This document shows, piece after piece, positions 44,945 to 54,589 of a stretch of 64,000 nt of DNA. The notes beneath the pieces are model-generated. The model saw only the letters and a list, made by a program, of their open reading frames with translations, did not search any database and was not told the DNA's origin. Every line of letters begins with the position of its first letter. Within the stretch, counting starts at the first letter, position 1. The stretch is from an uncultured Treponema sp. (GTDB lineage Bacteria; Spirochaetota; Spirochaetia; Treponematales; Treponemataceae): assembly GCA_949299755.1 (NCBI GenBank), contig CASGBA010000003.1, positions 1-64,000 on the forward strand, written 5' to 3'. Position numbers and translations under genes: made by a program.

Positions 44945-45784
44945 TTATTCTTTTACTGCTCCAGCGGAAACCCCCGCAAGTATGTATCTTTGGAAGAAAA
45001 TGTAAAGCAATACCGAGGGAATCATGATCAGTATAATACCGGCGGCCAGACTCTGCCATGAACCTTGCTGGGCGTTGGCAAAATTCATTAAGAATGTTGT
45101 CAAAGTCCTGAGTTTTCCTTTAGGCATGTAAAGGTAGGGAATGTACATATCATTAATGATTGTAATTGATTTAATGATACAAACAGTGGCTGTTGCCGGA
45201 GCCAATAATGGGAAAATGATTTGCCCGAAAACCCTGAAATAACCACAACCGTCTATCAATGCGCTTTCATCCAACGATACTGATATTTTGGATATAAACT
45301 GTCTGTAAATGTACAGCTGCATTAAATCGGAGGCAATATAAATTACTATAGGAGCTCCTAGTGTGTTGTACAATCCCAATCCGTTTATAATTTTAAATCT
45401 GGCAATTTCGGTTACAAAAGTAGGTACAAGCATTCCCAGAAGAAACAGCATGAAAACAATGGATTTAAATTTGAAATTAAATCTTTCAAGAATGTAAGCT
45501 GTAACAGAACCCAAAAGCACATTGAAAATTAAGCTGACAACAAGAATAATTCCGGTGTTTATAAAGCCGTTCGCCAAATACCGTTCATTTAAGACATTCT
45601 TGAAATTATCCATTGTAATTCTGTCAAAAGGCGGAAGCATCAATGGGGAAGTATTTATCATGTCAGCCTTTGTCTTTAAAGCCGCAAACAAAGTAAGCAG
45701 TATCGGTAACAATACAATGATTACCATGGCAATACATACAATTTGTTTGCAAGTTGAAACGATATATTTATTTTTATTTGCCAT
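44945..45784 (-). CDS. Sugar ABC transporter permease (MalG-type)
   Basis: 279 aa with six membrane segments and the EAA loop DESALIDGCGYFRVFGQIIFPLLAP, which docks the ATPase. Typical of the second permease of carbohydrate ABC importers (CUT1). It overlaps the first permease gene by 11 bases. No ATP-binding protein is encoded here; a shared MsmX-like ATPase elsewhere is expected. Confidence 0.92.
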   Translation of the reverse strand: MANKNKYIVSTCKQIVCIAMVIIVLLPILLTLFAALKTKADMINTSPLMLPPFDRITMDNFKNVLNERYLANGFINTGIILVVSLIFNVLLGSVTAYILERFNFKFKSIVFMLFLLGMLVPTFVTEIARFKIINGLGLYNTLGAPIVIYIASDLMQLYIYRQFISKISVSLDESALIDGCGYFRVFGQIIFPLLAPATATVCIIKSITIINDMYIPYLYMPKGKLRTLTTFLMNFANAQQGSWQSLAAGIILIMIPSVLLYIFFQRYILAGVSAGAVKE

Positions 45785-46706
45785 TGTTTATCCCCTTCCG
45801 TGTTTTTCTTCCATGAAGCAATTTGGAAGAAGAAGATTTCAAGTGAATCAGTTTATTCTGGATAAGCTGGAATACAACAATCATCACAATAATTGCAACC
45901 GCCATTGTAGAGGCAAGACCGAAGTTATTGAATGTAAACGCTGTTTTAATCGTGTATAATGTGAAAGTTGAGGATGCATATCCCGGTCCGCCGGACGTCA
46001 TTACAAACGGGATATCGAAAACCTGTAATGCACCACGAATATTGTCAAAAAGTATGAAATCCACTACCAGCATAATTGAAGGAACCTGTACAAATTTGAA
46101 AGTCTGCCAGCTGTTTGCACCGTCAATTATAGCGGCTTCTGTTATATCTTTCGGAACTGATTGAAGTGCTGCTATGAATAAGACTATGTGGTATCCGCTG
46201 AACCTCCAAAGTGATACAAATGCAAGGATAAAATTAACGATCGACGGATCCGAGAGCCAATTCCGTGTAAGACTGCTCATTCCTAGAAAAGATAATACGG
46301 CATCAAACGCTCCGTTTATCGGAGAAAAGAAATACGAAAAAGTATATGAAATCGCAACCCCGTTTATAATGTAGGGAAGAAAAACCATTGTTTTATAAAA
46401 TTTTGCTGCTCTCATTTTGGATGTAAGAATAACAGCAATCATTAATTCAATAGGAATAAACAATAAATGCAAAAAGAAATAAATGGCATTATTGCGTAAA
46501 GAAAGCCATAGATCCGGATTATGGAACATGCTTATATAATTTTCGAAACCAATAAATTTACTTGAAGGCGAAAACCCGTCCCAGTTTGTAAAACTCATGC
46601 GGAAAAGGTCAAACGCGGGGAATAAAACAAATGCCACCAATAAAAGTACCGGGACTGTTAAACACACACATATAAAAATATTTCGTTTTTTTGTCAAACT
46701 TGTCAT
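45774..46706 (-). CDS. Sugar ABC transporter permease (MalF/UgpA-type)
   Basis: 310 aa with six membrane segments (FICVCLTVPVLLLVAFVLFPAFDLFRMSF first) and an EAA-like loop, KDITEAAIIDGANSWQTFKFVQVPSIM. First permease of the same CUT1 importer. It follows the binding-protein gene after 111 bases that hold two strong hairpins. Confidence 0.92.
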   Translation of the reverse strand: MTSLTKKRNIFICVCLTVPVLLLVAFVLFPAFDLFRMSFTNWDGFSPSSKFIGFENYISMFHNPDLWLSLRNNAIYFFLHLLFIPIELMIAVILTSKMRAAKFYKTMVFLPYIINGVAISYTFSYFFSPINGAFDAVLSFLGMSSLTRNWLSDPSIVNFILAFVSLWRFSGYHIVLFIAALQSVPKDITEAAIIDGANSWQTFKFVQVPSIMLVVDFILFDNIRGALQVFDIPFVMTSGGPGYASSTFTLYTIKTAFTFNNFGLASTMAVAIIVMIVVFQLIQNKLIHLKSSSSKLLHGRKTRKGINNGK

Positions 46707-46747
46707 AGCGGCCTGCCTCTTCTACCTTAAACTTCTGCAAGCTAAAA

Positions 46748-46797
46748 CCGGCAGGCATAACCTGCCGGAAAAAATCCGCCGGATAACCGGCGGATTT
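46748..46797 (-). repeat. Two tandem hairpins between binding-protein and permease genes
   Basis: CCGGCAGG (46748-46755) pairs with CCTGCCGG (46761-46768), and AAATCCGCCGG (46772-46782) with CCGGCGGATTT (46787-46797). Neither has a long U-run in the direction of transcription, except for the T/A-rich flank of the second, so processing or mRNA protection is as likely as termination. Confidence 0.8.
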
Positions 46798-46817
46798 ATA
46801 CATGATACTCGTTCTTG

Positions 46818-48116
46818 TTATTTGTTTAATTTAGCCCTTGCTTCTTTCCATTTTGCATTCAAATCTGCAAGAGCTGCTTTTGTGTCAAAATCTTTCATAA
46901 GCATCTGAGACGCAAGTTTTTTGTAGTCAAAGGCAGTCGCTGCAACGAGAGCAGTGAAGTCATCTCCGCCGCCATCGTACATAACCATAACTTTACCGGG
47001 AGCGAGAGTGTCAGCTTCGGCAAGGATAGGATCCTTTTCTTTGATTACTGTGTCCATGGTACTGTCTTCAGAGATTGAGTTGATGTAGTCAGGATACCAT
47101 GCGTCACTGAAATAGAATTCAACAAATGCTTTTGCGAGCTCAGGGTTCTTAGAATGGGTTGTAATTCCCATGAAAGAATCGCCCTGGGTTATTACGCGGT
47201 AGGGATCAGAGGCTGAGTCACGTACCGGCAGATAGAATGTACCAAGCTGGTCAAGGCTGTCGGCACCGGCTCTGATGCTGGCAAGAGCCCAGCCGCCGGA
47301 AACAAAGATAGCAGCGCGTTTTTGTGCGAAAAGCGCGTTAGCCTGGTCGTTACCGATTCCAAGGGGATCTTTTCCGAAAACCCCTGATTTGAACAGACGG
47401 TCGATTTTCTCATATGCTGTATAAAAGTCTGTTCCGGGAGAGAAGGGCTCATCCTGTGAGGCCATTGTATTCCAGTTCTGTCCGTTTCCTCCCTGTGTGG
47501 CAGGCATGAATTCGCTGAAAGGATATGTAGGCCATTCATCTTTTCCGCCGATGGCAATTGCCATAAAGTCAGGATTGTTTTTTCCGAAATAAGCCTGGAG
47601 GGTTTCCGCAGCTTTGCAGAATTCATCCCAGGTTGTGGGGACAGCTACTCCGGCTTCCTGGAACATATCTTTCCAGTAATAAACATATTCTCCGGACATC
47701 TTTTCAGGGATACCGAGAATTTTTCCGTCTACCGCATAACCGGCAGCGGCGGCATTGTGTTTGGCAGCCTGGGTGTCTGTCAAATCAACAAGATATTCTT
47801 TGAAGCGTGCCAAAGTAAATGTCTTGTTGTACATGATGTCAGGCAGCTGGTTGGCGGCCGCCCTCATCTTCATTGCATTCCAGTATTCTGAATCGTCTTT
47901 GATTTTCTCAAATTCAATGTTTGCGTCAGGATATAACTCCTGGAAACGGCCTTCCAAATCCAATGATTCAAACAATTTGTAGGAATCATTGTCCCACAGT
48001 GAAAAAACCAGTGTTCCGCTCATCTTATCATCACTGGATTTTTTTCCGCATGACAAAAACAGGCATAAAACCGCTGCGATTACCACAAGAGCAAGTATAA
48101 ACCGGGCTTTTTTCAT
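46818..48116 (-). CDS. Sugar-binding lipoprotein (ABC importer)
   Basis: 432 aa with a signal peptide and lipobox (LFLSC near residue 23; -3 phenylalanine, which spirochaetes tolerate). The mature chain is of the extracellular solute-binding family 1: GTLVFSLWDNDSYKLFESLDLEGRFQELYPDANIEFEK, QLPDIMYNKTFTLARFKEYLVDLTD, and AAIFVSGGWALASIRAG. It captures a sugar and hands it to the two permeases encoded downstream on the same strand. AGGAGG precedes the ATG. The exact sugar is not readable. Confidence 0.9.
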   Translation of the reverse strand: MKKARFILALVVIAAVLCLFLSCGKKSSDDKMSGTLVFSLWDNDSYKLFESLDLEGRFQELYPDANIEFEKIKDDSEYWNAMKMRAAANQLPDIMYNKTFTLARFKEYLVDLTDTQAAKHNAAAAGYAVDGKILGIPEKMSGEYVYYWKDMFQEAGVAVPTTWDEFCKAAETLQAYFGKNNPDFMAIAIGGKDEWPTYPFSEFMPATQGGNGQNWNTMASQDEPFSPGTDFYTAYEKIDRLFKSGVFGKDPLGIGNDQANALFAQKRAAIFVSGGWALASIRAGADSLDQLGTFYLPVRDSASDPYRVITQGDSFMGITTHSKNPELAKAFVEFYFSDAWYPDYINSISEDSTMDTVIKEKDPILAEADTLAPGKVMVMYDGGGDDFTALVAATAFDYKKLASQMLMKDFDTKAALADLNAKWKEARAKLNK

Positions 48117-48276
48117 CTTATTCCTCCTTCAATTTTAGACAGATAAATTCCGTCTTTTATAAGAAAGTATCATCTTAATTTTCTGGAAAGTCCATGAATA
48201 AAGGTATGAAATATTGATATTTTGTTTGATTTTGGATGCCACCGGAAAAATATTTGTCCTTCAAGTCCCTTAAAAT

Positions 48277-49920
48277 TTACCGGGAGGAACGGAAATCCGA
48301 TGGTGTAATGCCTGTGTTTTTTTTAAAAACCCTGATAAAATGCTCGGCACTGTTATATCCTGCCAGAGCCGCTATTTCATAGGTTTTCAGGTTTGTTTTT
48401 AAAAGCAGTTCCTTTGCTTTCATAATCCGTAAATCCGTTAAATACGCAATAAAAGTGGAACCGGTTTCTTTTGTAAATCTTGTGCTGAAATATTTTTCAC
48501 TCAATCCCGTATAAGTTGCCACTGAAGAAGCTGATAATTCCGGATTGGAATAATTGTCCAGGATGAATTTTCTTGCCCGTATCATTATGTCATCCTGCTT
48601 TCTGGAATATTGTTTTTCCATATATTCCAGAAAAACCCGCAGGTAATTTATCATCCATATTTCAAGTTCCTTTATGGAAGCGCATTTTGATATTTTTTCG
48701 TAGTAATTTTCATCCTGTTGGAAGATATTCCAAAAAGAAATATTGTATTTATTCAAAGTGGATGCAATCTGGTAAATTACAAAAAGACATTCTTTTTGGG
48801 CTTCCTTTAAATCCCTCATGTACAGGCCTGTGACTATTTCCTCCCTCATGTGGTTGATTTTTACGCTGTCCATGTCCCGGATTCCACAGTACAGTCCGTA
48901 ATACCTGCTTTGGGCAGCCAGGGCTTCTTTCAGGGGAAATTTCACATCATCTTCCCGGGAAAAAACCTGTCCCTGTCCCAAAACATATTTCATTGTCTGC
49001 CTGACAAGGGCGTTGTCAAAACATTCCAGGAAATCCTTTATCCGGCGGGTTCCCTGTTCCTGCCTGTCCTCCAAGCTGTTCCCCGGGGACGCAATTCCCG
49101 CTGTAAATGAAATATTCATGTAATTTTTCCACATACTCAGCATCTGCCTGCAGGTATTAATCAAATTTTTCTCCGGCAGGTTTTTGCCGGTTTTTCCGGC
49201 AGGACAAAACATAACATACCGTGACGGGGAGAGGGTTGTAAAAATGTATTTTGAGGTCTGTGGCAGTTGCCGGACAAAATCTGTAAGGGGTTGGATTAAG
49301 TCCTCCGTAATATTGTCCGAAAACCTGGGGATTTCCTGAAGGAAATTATCCATTTCAAAGACGGCTATACTGTATTTTTCGCAGGAAATGCCGTTTTCTT
49401 CAACGGTATCAAGAAATAATGACGGGTCAGGGTTTTTTCCGCATAGAGTTTCTTCAAGTAATACCGTAAGCTTTTTTTCGTAGGGACGAATATAGCTATT
49501 TTCTGCCGTAATCTTCTGTTCTTTCCGTGGCCCTTGTATTTTATTCAGGAATTCCCTGGTTTGCCGTATTTTGTGCAGGAAATTCTGTTGTTCTATATCC
49601 GTTTTCAATATGTAGTCGGAAGCTCCCAGGCGGAATGCTTCCCTCACAAGATAAAAGTCATTGTAACTGCTCAGGGCCAGAATGCACAAAAATTCCTTGT
49701 AGGGCTGTATGTTCCGCAGCAAGTCTATGCCGTCCATCACGGGCATTTTCATGTCCGTAATCAACAGGTCAAAGTTCCCTCCATTCCGGATAAAGTCCAG
49801 GGCCTGTTTCCCGTTTGATGCATCCAGGACGATGCGGAAATTTTCCGCCTCCCAATCTATAATGTTCCGGAGTGTTGCCCTGATAAGTGTTTCATCGTCC
49901 ACTAAAATAACATCATACAT
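48277..49920 (-). CDS. Response regulator with AraC-type DNA-binding domain (YesN-like)
   Basis: 547 aa. Receiver domain at residues 1-120 with ILVDDETLIR, the phosphoacceptor in DLLITDMKMPVMDG, and SASDYILK-like GASDYILKTD. A middle region of about 300 residues is of unknown fold. The C-terminal 100 residues form an AraC helix-turn-helix (ELSASSVATYTGLSEKYFSTRFTKETGSTFIAYLTDLRIMKAKELL ... GYNSAEHFIRVFKKNTGITPSDFR), given here only as its ends and centre. It pairs with the upstream kinase, overlapping it by 8 bases, and probably controls the sugar importer. Confidence 0.9.
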   Translation of the reverse strand: MYDVILVDDETLIRATLRNIIDWEAENFRIVLDASNGKQALDFIRNGGNFDLLITDMKMPVMDGIDLLRNIQPYKEFLCILALSSYNDFYLVREAFRLGASDYILKTDIEQQNFLHKIRQTREFLNKIQGPRKEQKITAENSYIRPYEKKLTVLLEETLCGKNPDPSLFLDTVEENGISCEKYSIAVFEMDNFLQEIPRFSDNITEDLIQPLTDFVRQLPQTSKYIFTTLSPSRYVMFCPAGKTGKNLPEKNLINTCRQMLSMWKNYMNISFTAGIASPGNSLEDRQEQGTRRIKDFLECFDNALVRQTMKYVLGQGQVFSREDDVKFPLKEALAAQSRYYGLYCGIRDMDSVKINHMREEIVTGLYMRDLKEAQKECLFVIYQIASTLNKYNISFWNIFQQDENYYEKISKCASIKELEIWMINYLRVFLEYMEKQYSRKQDDIMIRARKFILDNYSNPELSASSVATYTGLSEKYFSTRFTKETGSTFIAYLTDLRIMKAKELLLKTNLKTYEIAALAGYNSAEHFIRVFKKNTGITPSDFRSSR

Positions 49921-51700
49921 TGTATGGAATCCTGAAAGTGATTTTAGTACCTTCTCCGGGAGAACCAGTAATATTCAGTTTGTAATTCTGCCCGAAATTA
50001 AGAATTAATCTGCTGTTGACGTTGTTTATGCCTATTGAGGAATTTTTATTTTCATTGTAATCCCCATAGTCCGAAGAAAGATTTGAATTCAGTTTTTGAA
50101 TGGTTTCTTCGCTTATTCCGCAACCATTATCTTCTATTCCGATTTGCACTTCTTCCCCTGTTTTTTTTATGGTTACCTGTATACACCCCTGTTCCTCCGG
50201 ATTTCCGAAGGCATGAATAACCGCATTCTCTATCAGAGGCTGCAAAATCAGCCTTGGCACTTGGCAGTCCAGGCAGGTTTCATCAACCGTATATTCAACC
50301 CTGAAATTATCCTGATACCTTATTTTCATTATATAAATAAAACCTTCGATTACATCCAGTTCTTCCCTTAAAGTATAGAATTCCGTACTGCTTCTGAAAG
50401 AACAAGTCAGGATTTTAATCAGGGCTTCAGCCATCTTTCTAAGGCTTTCAAATTTCGCAACCTGTGCCATAAAACGGATTGAAGTCAGGGCATTCACTAA
50501 AAAATGCGGGTTTATCTGGGATTGGAGGGCCTTTAATTCAGCTTCAAATTTTTTCCTCCGTTCAAGATCTTTTTCTTCGTTCACCGTTTTTAGTTTGGAA
50601 ACAGTATGGTCAAATGATTCTATCATTTTCCTCACTTCAGAATGTCCGCATGGTTCAATATGCACAGAAAAATCCCCGGATTCCACCTTTTCCAGTCCCT
50701 GTATCATCAGGTTCACCGGATGGATTACCGTTTTTAAAAAATATCTTGAAAAAATTATGAATAGGAGCAAAAGACAGCAGGTTATTCCCGCCACAATTAT
50801 CATAATCCGGTAAAAATCCTGCATCAGCACTGAAGTGTCTACCACGGATACAATTTTCCAGTTTGTCTCCGGTTGGATTGTTACAATGGTTTTTGTCACC
50901 GGTCCGCTTTTTTTAACAGGAATTCCCGTTCCATCTTCATTACGTAAAAAATCCGGGTAGGGTGCATTCCTCATAACAAGAATATTGCCCTCTGCATCCG
51001 TGATGTACATGAATCCCATTTTTTTATAGGAAAACCGGTTGTAATTTGAAATAATGTTGTCCGCCTGGGAACGGATAAATAGGGCTGCTGCCTCTATGTT
51101 GTTTTTTTGGCCGACAATGTTGTCCGGCGACATGGCACAAACAATGATAAATGAATCCTGGAAAAAGGGATGTACATTCGTATATGACTCCTGAACGTAT
51201 GTCCCTACCTGTACCGAATCTTTGTTAGCCAGTGCCGCCTGATACCAGGGCTCTTTCTTTATTTCCCGGTAAGGCCTTGTGATTTCTTCTTTCAGGTAAA
51301 GGGACTCCCCCGTTTTCATGTATAGTTTCAGGGACATTATTTCGCTTCCAGGTTTTATGATATGGTTTACAGCGTTTGTGAGTTCTGTATAGTAGGAATA
51401 TCGGACGGACATATTTTCCGTCTGGGTCGCGGCGGCCAGTGAAAGTACCTGTCTGTTATTAACATACATCAAATGGGCTAATTGGAGGGATGTGGCCTTG
51501 ATTTCAGAGGTTAGGACCGAAGAAACGTTTTCCTGGGCCAGATGAACCTGTTCCACGGCAGAGTCAAGCATCACGCTGTGCAATATTCCAAGGGTTCCTA
51601 TTCCAATCAAAGTAACGGGAATTATTACCAGGAACAAAAATACCGCAAAATATACTGTTTGCAGTTTACTTCTGTCCGCTGTTTTTCCGGAGTTCTGCAT
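49913..51700 (-). CDS. Sensor histidine kinase (YesM-like)
   Basis: 595 aa. Membrane segment 1 (VYFAVFLFLVIIPVTLIGIGTLG), a large extracytoplasmic sensor part, membrane segment 2 (MIIVAGITCCLLLLFIIFS), a HAMP linker, and a His-kinase domain of the YesM type with phosphoacceptor H in SQINPHFLVNAL and the ATP-binding GIEDNGCGISEE / GEGTKITFRIPY. It signals to the overlapping YesN-like regulator. Its start codon lies only 17 bases after the 3' end of tRNA-Lys on the same strand. Confidence 0.9.
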   Translation of the reverse strand: MQNSGKTADRSKLQTVYFAVFLFLVIIPVTLIGIGTLGILHSVMLDSAVEQVHLAQENVSSVLTSEIKATSLQLAHLMYVNNRQVLSLAAATQTENMSVRYSYYTELTNAVNHIIKPGSEIMSLKLYMKTGESLYLKEEITRPYREIKKEPWYQAALANKDSVQVGTYVQESYTNVHPFFQDSFIIVCAMSPDNIVGQKNNIEAAALFIRSQADNIISNYNRFSYKKMGFMYITDAEGNILVMRNAPYPDFLRNEDGTGIPVKKSGPVTKTIVTIQPETNWKIVSVVDTSVLMQDFYRIMIIVAGITCCLLLLFIIFSRYFLKTVIHPVNLMIQGLEKVESGDFSVHIEPCGHSEVRKMIESFDHTVSKLKTVNEEKDLERRKKFEAELKALQSQINPHFLVNALTSIRFMAQVAKFESLRKMAEALIKILTCSFRSSTEFYTLREELDVIEGFIYIMKIRYQDNFRVEYTVDETCLDCQVPRLILQPLIENAVIHAFGNPEEQGCIQVTIKKTGEEVQIGIEDNGCGISEETIQKLNSNLSSDYGDYNENKNSSIGINNVNSRLILNFGQNYKLNITGSPGEGTKITFRIPYNV

Positions 51701-51717
51701 TTCTTTAAATCATATAA

Positions 51718-51790
51718 TGAGCCATGAAGGGATCGAACCTTCGACCCACAGATTAAGAGTCTGTTGCTCTACCAGCTGAGCTAATGGCCC
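51718..51790 (-). tRNA. tRNA-Lys (anticodon CTT)
   Basis: Minus-strand cloverleaf: acceptor GGGCCAT/ATGGCTC, anticodon arm ACAGA-CTCTTAA-TCTGT with anticodon CTT, T arm with TTCGATC, discriminator A. CCA not encoded. Last of three tRNAs. Confidence 0.95.
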
Positions 51791-51823
51791 GTATGGGAGC
51801 GGAAACCGCTTCCGTGCCCGCGC

Positions 51824-51897
51824 TGCGCCTGACACGATTCGAACGTGCGACCTGCGGATTCGAAGTCCGACGCTCTATCCTGCTGAGCTACAGGCGC
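51824..51897 (-). tRNA. tRNA-Arg (anticodon TCG)
   Basis: Acceptor GCGCCTG/CAGGCGC, anticodon loop CTTCGAA with TCG, T loop TTCGAAT, discriminator A. The outermost anticodon-stem pair is a T-C mismatch. CCA not encoded. Confidence 0.93.
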
Positions 51898-51903
51898 GGA
51901 TCG

Positions 51904-51976
51904 GGTGCCTAATGGGATTCGAACCCATGACAACCAGATCCACAATCTGGCGCTCTACCCCTGAACTACAGGCACC
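51904..51976 (-). tRNA. tRNA-His (anticodon GTG)
   Basis: Carries the extra G at position -1 opposite C73, the histidine-identity feature; anticodon loop TTGTGGA holds GTG; T loop TTCGAAT. CCA not encoded. First of the three minus-strand tRNAs. Confidence 0.94.
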
Positions 51977-51989
51977 ACATTTGACAACT

Positions 51990-52018
51990 ATTCTGCCGTG
52001 AAAATCGAAAAAAGTCAA
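51990..52018 (-). promoter_or_regulatory. Promoter of the tRNA cluster
   Basis: Minus-strand TTGACT (52018-52013), 17-base spacer, CAGAAT (51995-51990), 13 bases before tRNA-His. Confidence 0.65.
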
Positions 52019-52093
52019 GATGTTTAGCCTCTGCCTTGTCTTTCATTTTTCCTGATTTCCCGGGATTCCGGAAGAAAAAAACTTCATTTTTTT

Positions 52094-52123
52094 TTGACCC
52101 TTCCGATAATGTATAAGTATAAA
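52094..52123 (+). promoter_or_regulatory. Promoter region of the flgN-flgK-flgL operon
   Basis: TTGACC (52094-52099), 18-base spacer, TATAAA (52118-52123). A TCCGATAA (52102-52109) within it matches the sigma28 -10 in 7 of 8 positions but has a poor -35 (TTCA), so which sigma factor is used is open. Confidence 0.45.
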
Positions 52124-52165
52124 TCCGGGTAGATTTTACGTTGGATTTGTTTCAGGAGGAATTTT

Positions 52166-52666
52166 ATGAAAATGGATAAAGAAATGATTCAGAATTCCCT
52201 GGATGAAGTTCTCCGTAAACAAATACAGATAGTTTCATCCTTATATACCTGCCAAAAAAGGATGTATGCGGGTGTGGTGGAGAAGGATTGGACTATCCTC
52301 CTTAAAGAGACTGCTTTTTTGGAGGAATGCGCCGATGTTTTCGCCATGCTGGAAACCCGGCGTATGCAGCTTTTAACCTCTGCCTCGGAGATTTTCAGGG
52401 TTCCCTGCAACTTTTACATGGTAACCGCCCTTTTTGATGAGGAAAAAAGGCAACACCTGAATTCCCTTTTGCGGGAATTAAAAAGGATTCTGGTGCTTTC
52501 AAAGACTGAAAATGAAATTTTCACGGGATACGTGGGAGGGGCAAAGGAAATGCTTTTCTCCCTTCTGGAGAATATAGTTCCTTCGCGTAGAAACAGGATT
52601 TATACAAGGCACGGGAATTTGTCTGCCGGAGCCGGCGAAGGATTTGTTGTCAACAAGGCTTTTTAA
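52166..52666 (+). CDS. flgN: FlgN-like flagellar export chaperone
   Basis: 166 aa; AGGAGG upstream of ATG 52166 (next in-frame Met at residue 3). Mostly helical with the pattern expected of FlgN (LLKETAFLEECADVFAMLETRRMQLL; LNSLLRELKRILVLSKTENEIF), which holds the hook-junction proteins FlgK and FlgL before export. Little sequence conservation exists in this family, so the call leans on size, helix pattern and the place directly before flgK. Confidence 0.72.
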   Translation: MKMDKEMIQNSLDEVLRKQIQIVSSLYTCQKRMYAGVVEKDWTILLKETAFLEECADVFAMLETRRMQLLTSASEIFRVPCNFYMVTALFDEEKRQHLNSLLRELKRILVLSKTENEIFTGYVGGAKEMLFSLLENIVPSRRNRIYTRHGNLSAGAGEGFVVNKAF

Positions 52667-52693
52667 CAGGCTTTTTTTCAAGGGGGACTGTTT

Positions 52694-54571
52694 ATGTCAA
52701 CTTTTTCAGGAATAGAGATGGGAAAACGCAGTTTATTTGCCCATTCCCAAAGCATCCAGACTGCCGGGCATAACCTGTCCAATTCTTCCACGGAAGGATA
52801 TTCCCGGCAGCGGGTTGAATTGAAAGCCACAGATCCGCTTTACAGACCGGATTTGTCCAGGGTTGAAACCCCCGGCCAAATAGGGCAGGGAGTTTCAATT
52901 GAATCCATACGGCGTATCAGGGATACCCTTCTGGATAAACGCATTGTGGCTCAGTCTGAAAACACTGGTTACTGGAATACCAGGAACCAATACATACTGA
53001 TGATGGAACAGGTTTACAATGAACCTGACGAAACCTCCCTGCGGACCAGGATGGATCAGTTCTGGGATGCCTGGGAAGAGCTTTCCCTATATCCGGAATC
53101 AAAGAGCGCCAGGCAGTCCATCCTTACCAGAGGGCAGACCTTTACGGATGCTGTCCACAACCAGTACAGGGCTCTCCGCGGCATAGGGGATATGATCAAC
53201 GGTGATATTGAGGCTGTGGTCAAACAGGTGAATGATATCAGCGGAAGGATTGCCGCACTCAATGAAGAGATTGTAAAGGTAAAAGCCATCGGCGACAATC
53301 CCAATGATCTTATGGACAAAAGGGATGTTCTCACCGAGCAGCTTTCAGAATTGATAGGGGTAACCTTCGATATCCGTGACAGGGATGAGGAATACGTTAT
53401 CCATGTTGACGGCTTTGAATTGGTCCAGGGAAAAACTTTCAGGACTTTTTCCCTGGCTTCCGGTTTTGAGAATGACGGTTATTACCGGGTTGTGTGGACA
53501 GGTACCGGAGAACAAGCCCGTTTCACCGGAGGAAAGCTGGGCGCCCTTCTTGAATTAAGGGATTCTGATATCCGGTCTGAAATACAAAATTTGGACACAA
53601 TGGCAATGAATTTCGTGGATTTAGTTAACAGTATCCATAGAAACGGTATGTCCCCCAACGGAAAAACCAATGTTGATTTTTTTGTGGAGCAGCATTTTAT
53701 AGAAAATGTCTCTGGAAACTATGACCGGAACGGAGATGGAGAATATGATTCTTCATATATATTCCGTATCAGCGGAGCTAACACCCTCTCCCCAAGAGCC
53801 CAGATTGGTTTGGAAGGGATTATGACCCTTTCCTCCCCGGAAGGACTTGTCCAAGTCCCCTATTATTCCACCGACATGGTTTCCGATGTTGTAGCCAGGA
53901 TAAACAATTCCGGGGCGGAGGTCACTGCCTCCCTGGACGGGGACGGACGTCTGGTACTCAAGGGTACATCAGCCCAGGATCCGGCCAACCCTGATTTTGT
54001 TATCCGTCATGTGGAAGACTCCGGCAGGTTTTTAGCCGGATATGCCGGAATTCTCGCCGGATACGGGCCGGAAAATGCTTATAACTGGGAAACAGCCGAT
54101 GCAGTTTTAAGTCTTGCCGGTGAAAATGTCCAATATGCCGTGGCTCCTGTGGCTCATCCTTCAGGCTGGATGGAAATCAACAGGGAAATAAAAGCCGATG
54201 TGAATACAGTGGCAGCCGGAAAAGCCGGGTATGACGGTGTAGCTTTCCCCGGTGACAATACTATCGCCAGCGCTATTGCCACCATCAGGAACACTCCGGT
54301 TATGGTCGGTAATACCAGAACCTTTGATGATTATTTTGCTGATACGGTTACAGCCATCGGTTTGAAAGGGGAGCAGGCTGAGCTTTCCCTGGAAACCCAG
54401 ACTGCGATAATGAAGGAGCTGCATGATACCAGGGACTCCATTTCCGGAGTGAATATCGATGAAGAGCTTGCTGATATTATAAAATTCCAGCACGGCTATA
54501 ATGCCGCCGCCCGTTTCATTTCCACTGTGAATGATATGCTTGACACAATTATCAACAGGATGGGAGTTTAA
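52694..54571 (+). CDS. flgK: Flagellar hook-associated protein 1
   Basis: 625 aa, junction between hook and filament. The N-terminal rod-like motif STFSGIEMGKRSLFAHSQSIQTAGHNLSN and a C-terminal helix DEELADIIKFQHGYNAAARFISTVNDMLDTIINRMG are typical of FlgK and form the coiled-coil export and assembly ends. The middle carries the variable domains. Preceded by GGGGG and read with flgN (27 bases apart) and flgL. Confidence 0.95.
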   Translation: MSTFSGIEMGKRSLFAHSQSIQTAGHNLSNSSTEGYSRQRVELKATDPLYRPDLSRVETPGQIGQGVSIESIRRIRDTLLDKRIVAQSENTGYWNTRNQYILMMEQVYNEPDETSLRTRMDQFWDAWEELSLYPESKSARQSILTRGQTFTDAVHNQYRALRGIGDMINGDIEAVVKQVNDISGRIAALNEEIVKVKAIGDNPNDLMDKRDVLTEQLSELIGVTFDIRDRDEEYVIHVDGFELVQGKTFRTFSLASGFENDGYYRVVWTGTGEQARFTGGKLGALLELRDSDIRSEIQNLDTMAMNFVDLVNSIHRNGMSPNGKTNVDFFVEQHFIENVSGNYDRNGDGEYDSSYIFRISGANTLSPRAQIGLEGIMTLSSPEGLVQVPYYSTDMVSDVVARINNSGAEVTASLDGDGRLVLKGTSAQDPANPDFVIRHVEDSGRFLAGYAGILAGYGPENAYNWETADAVLSLAGENVQYAVAPVAHPSGWMEINREIKADVNTVAAGKAGYDGVAFPGDNTIASAIATIRNTPVMVGNTRTFDDYFADTVTAIGLKGEQAELSLETQTAIMKELHDTRDSISGVNIDEELADIIKFQHGYNAAARFISTVNDMLDTIINRMGV

Positions 54572-54589
54572 AACTAGGAAGGTGATGAT

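Noticed and set aside
43819-51700. Sugar region as a mobile island
   Set aside because: No integrase, transposase, direct repeats or clear composition change; the tRNA genes at its edge are intact and show no duplicated 3' end.
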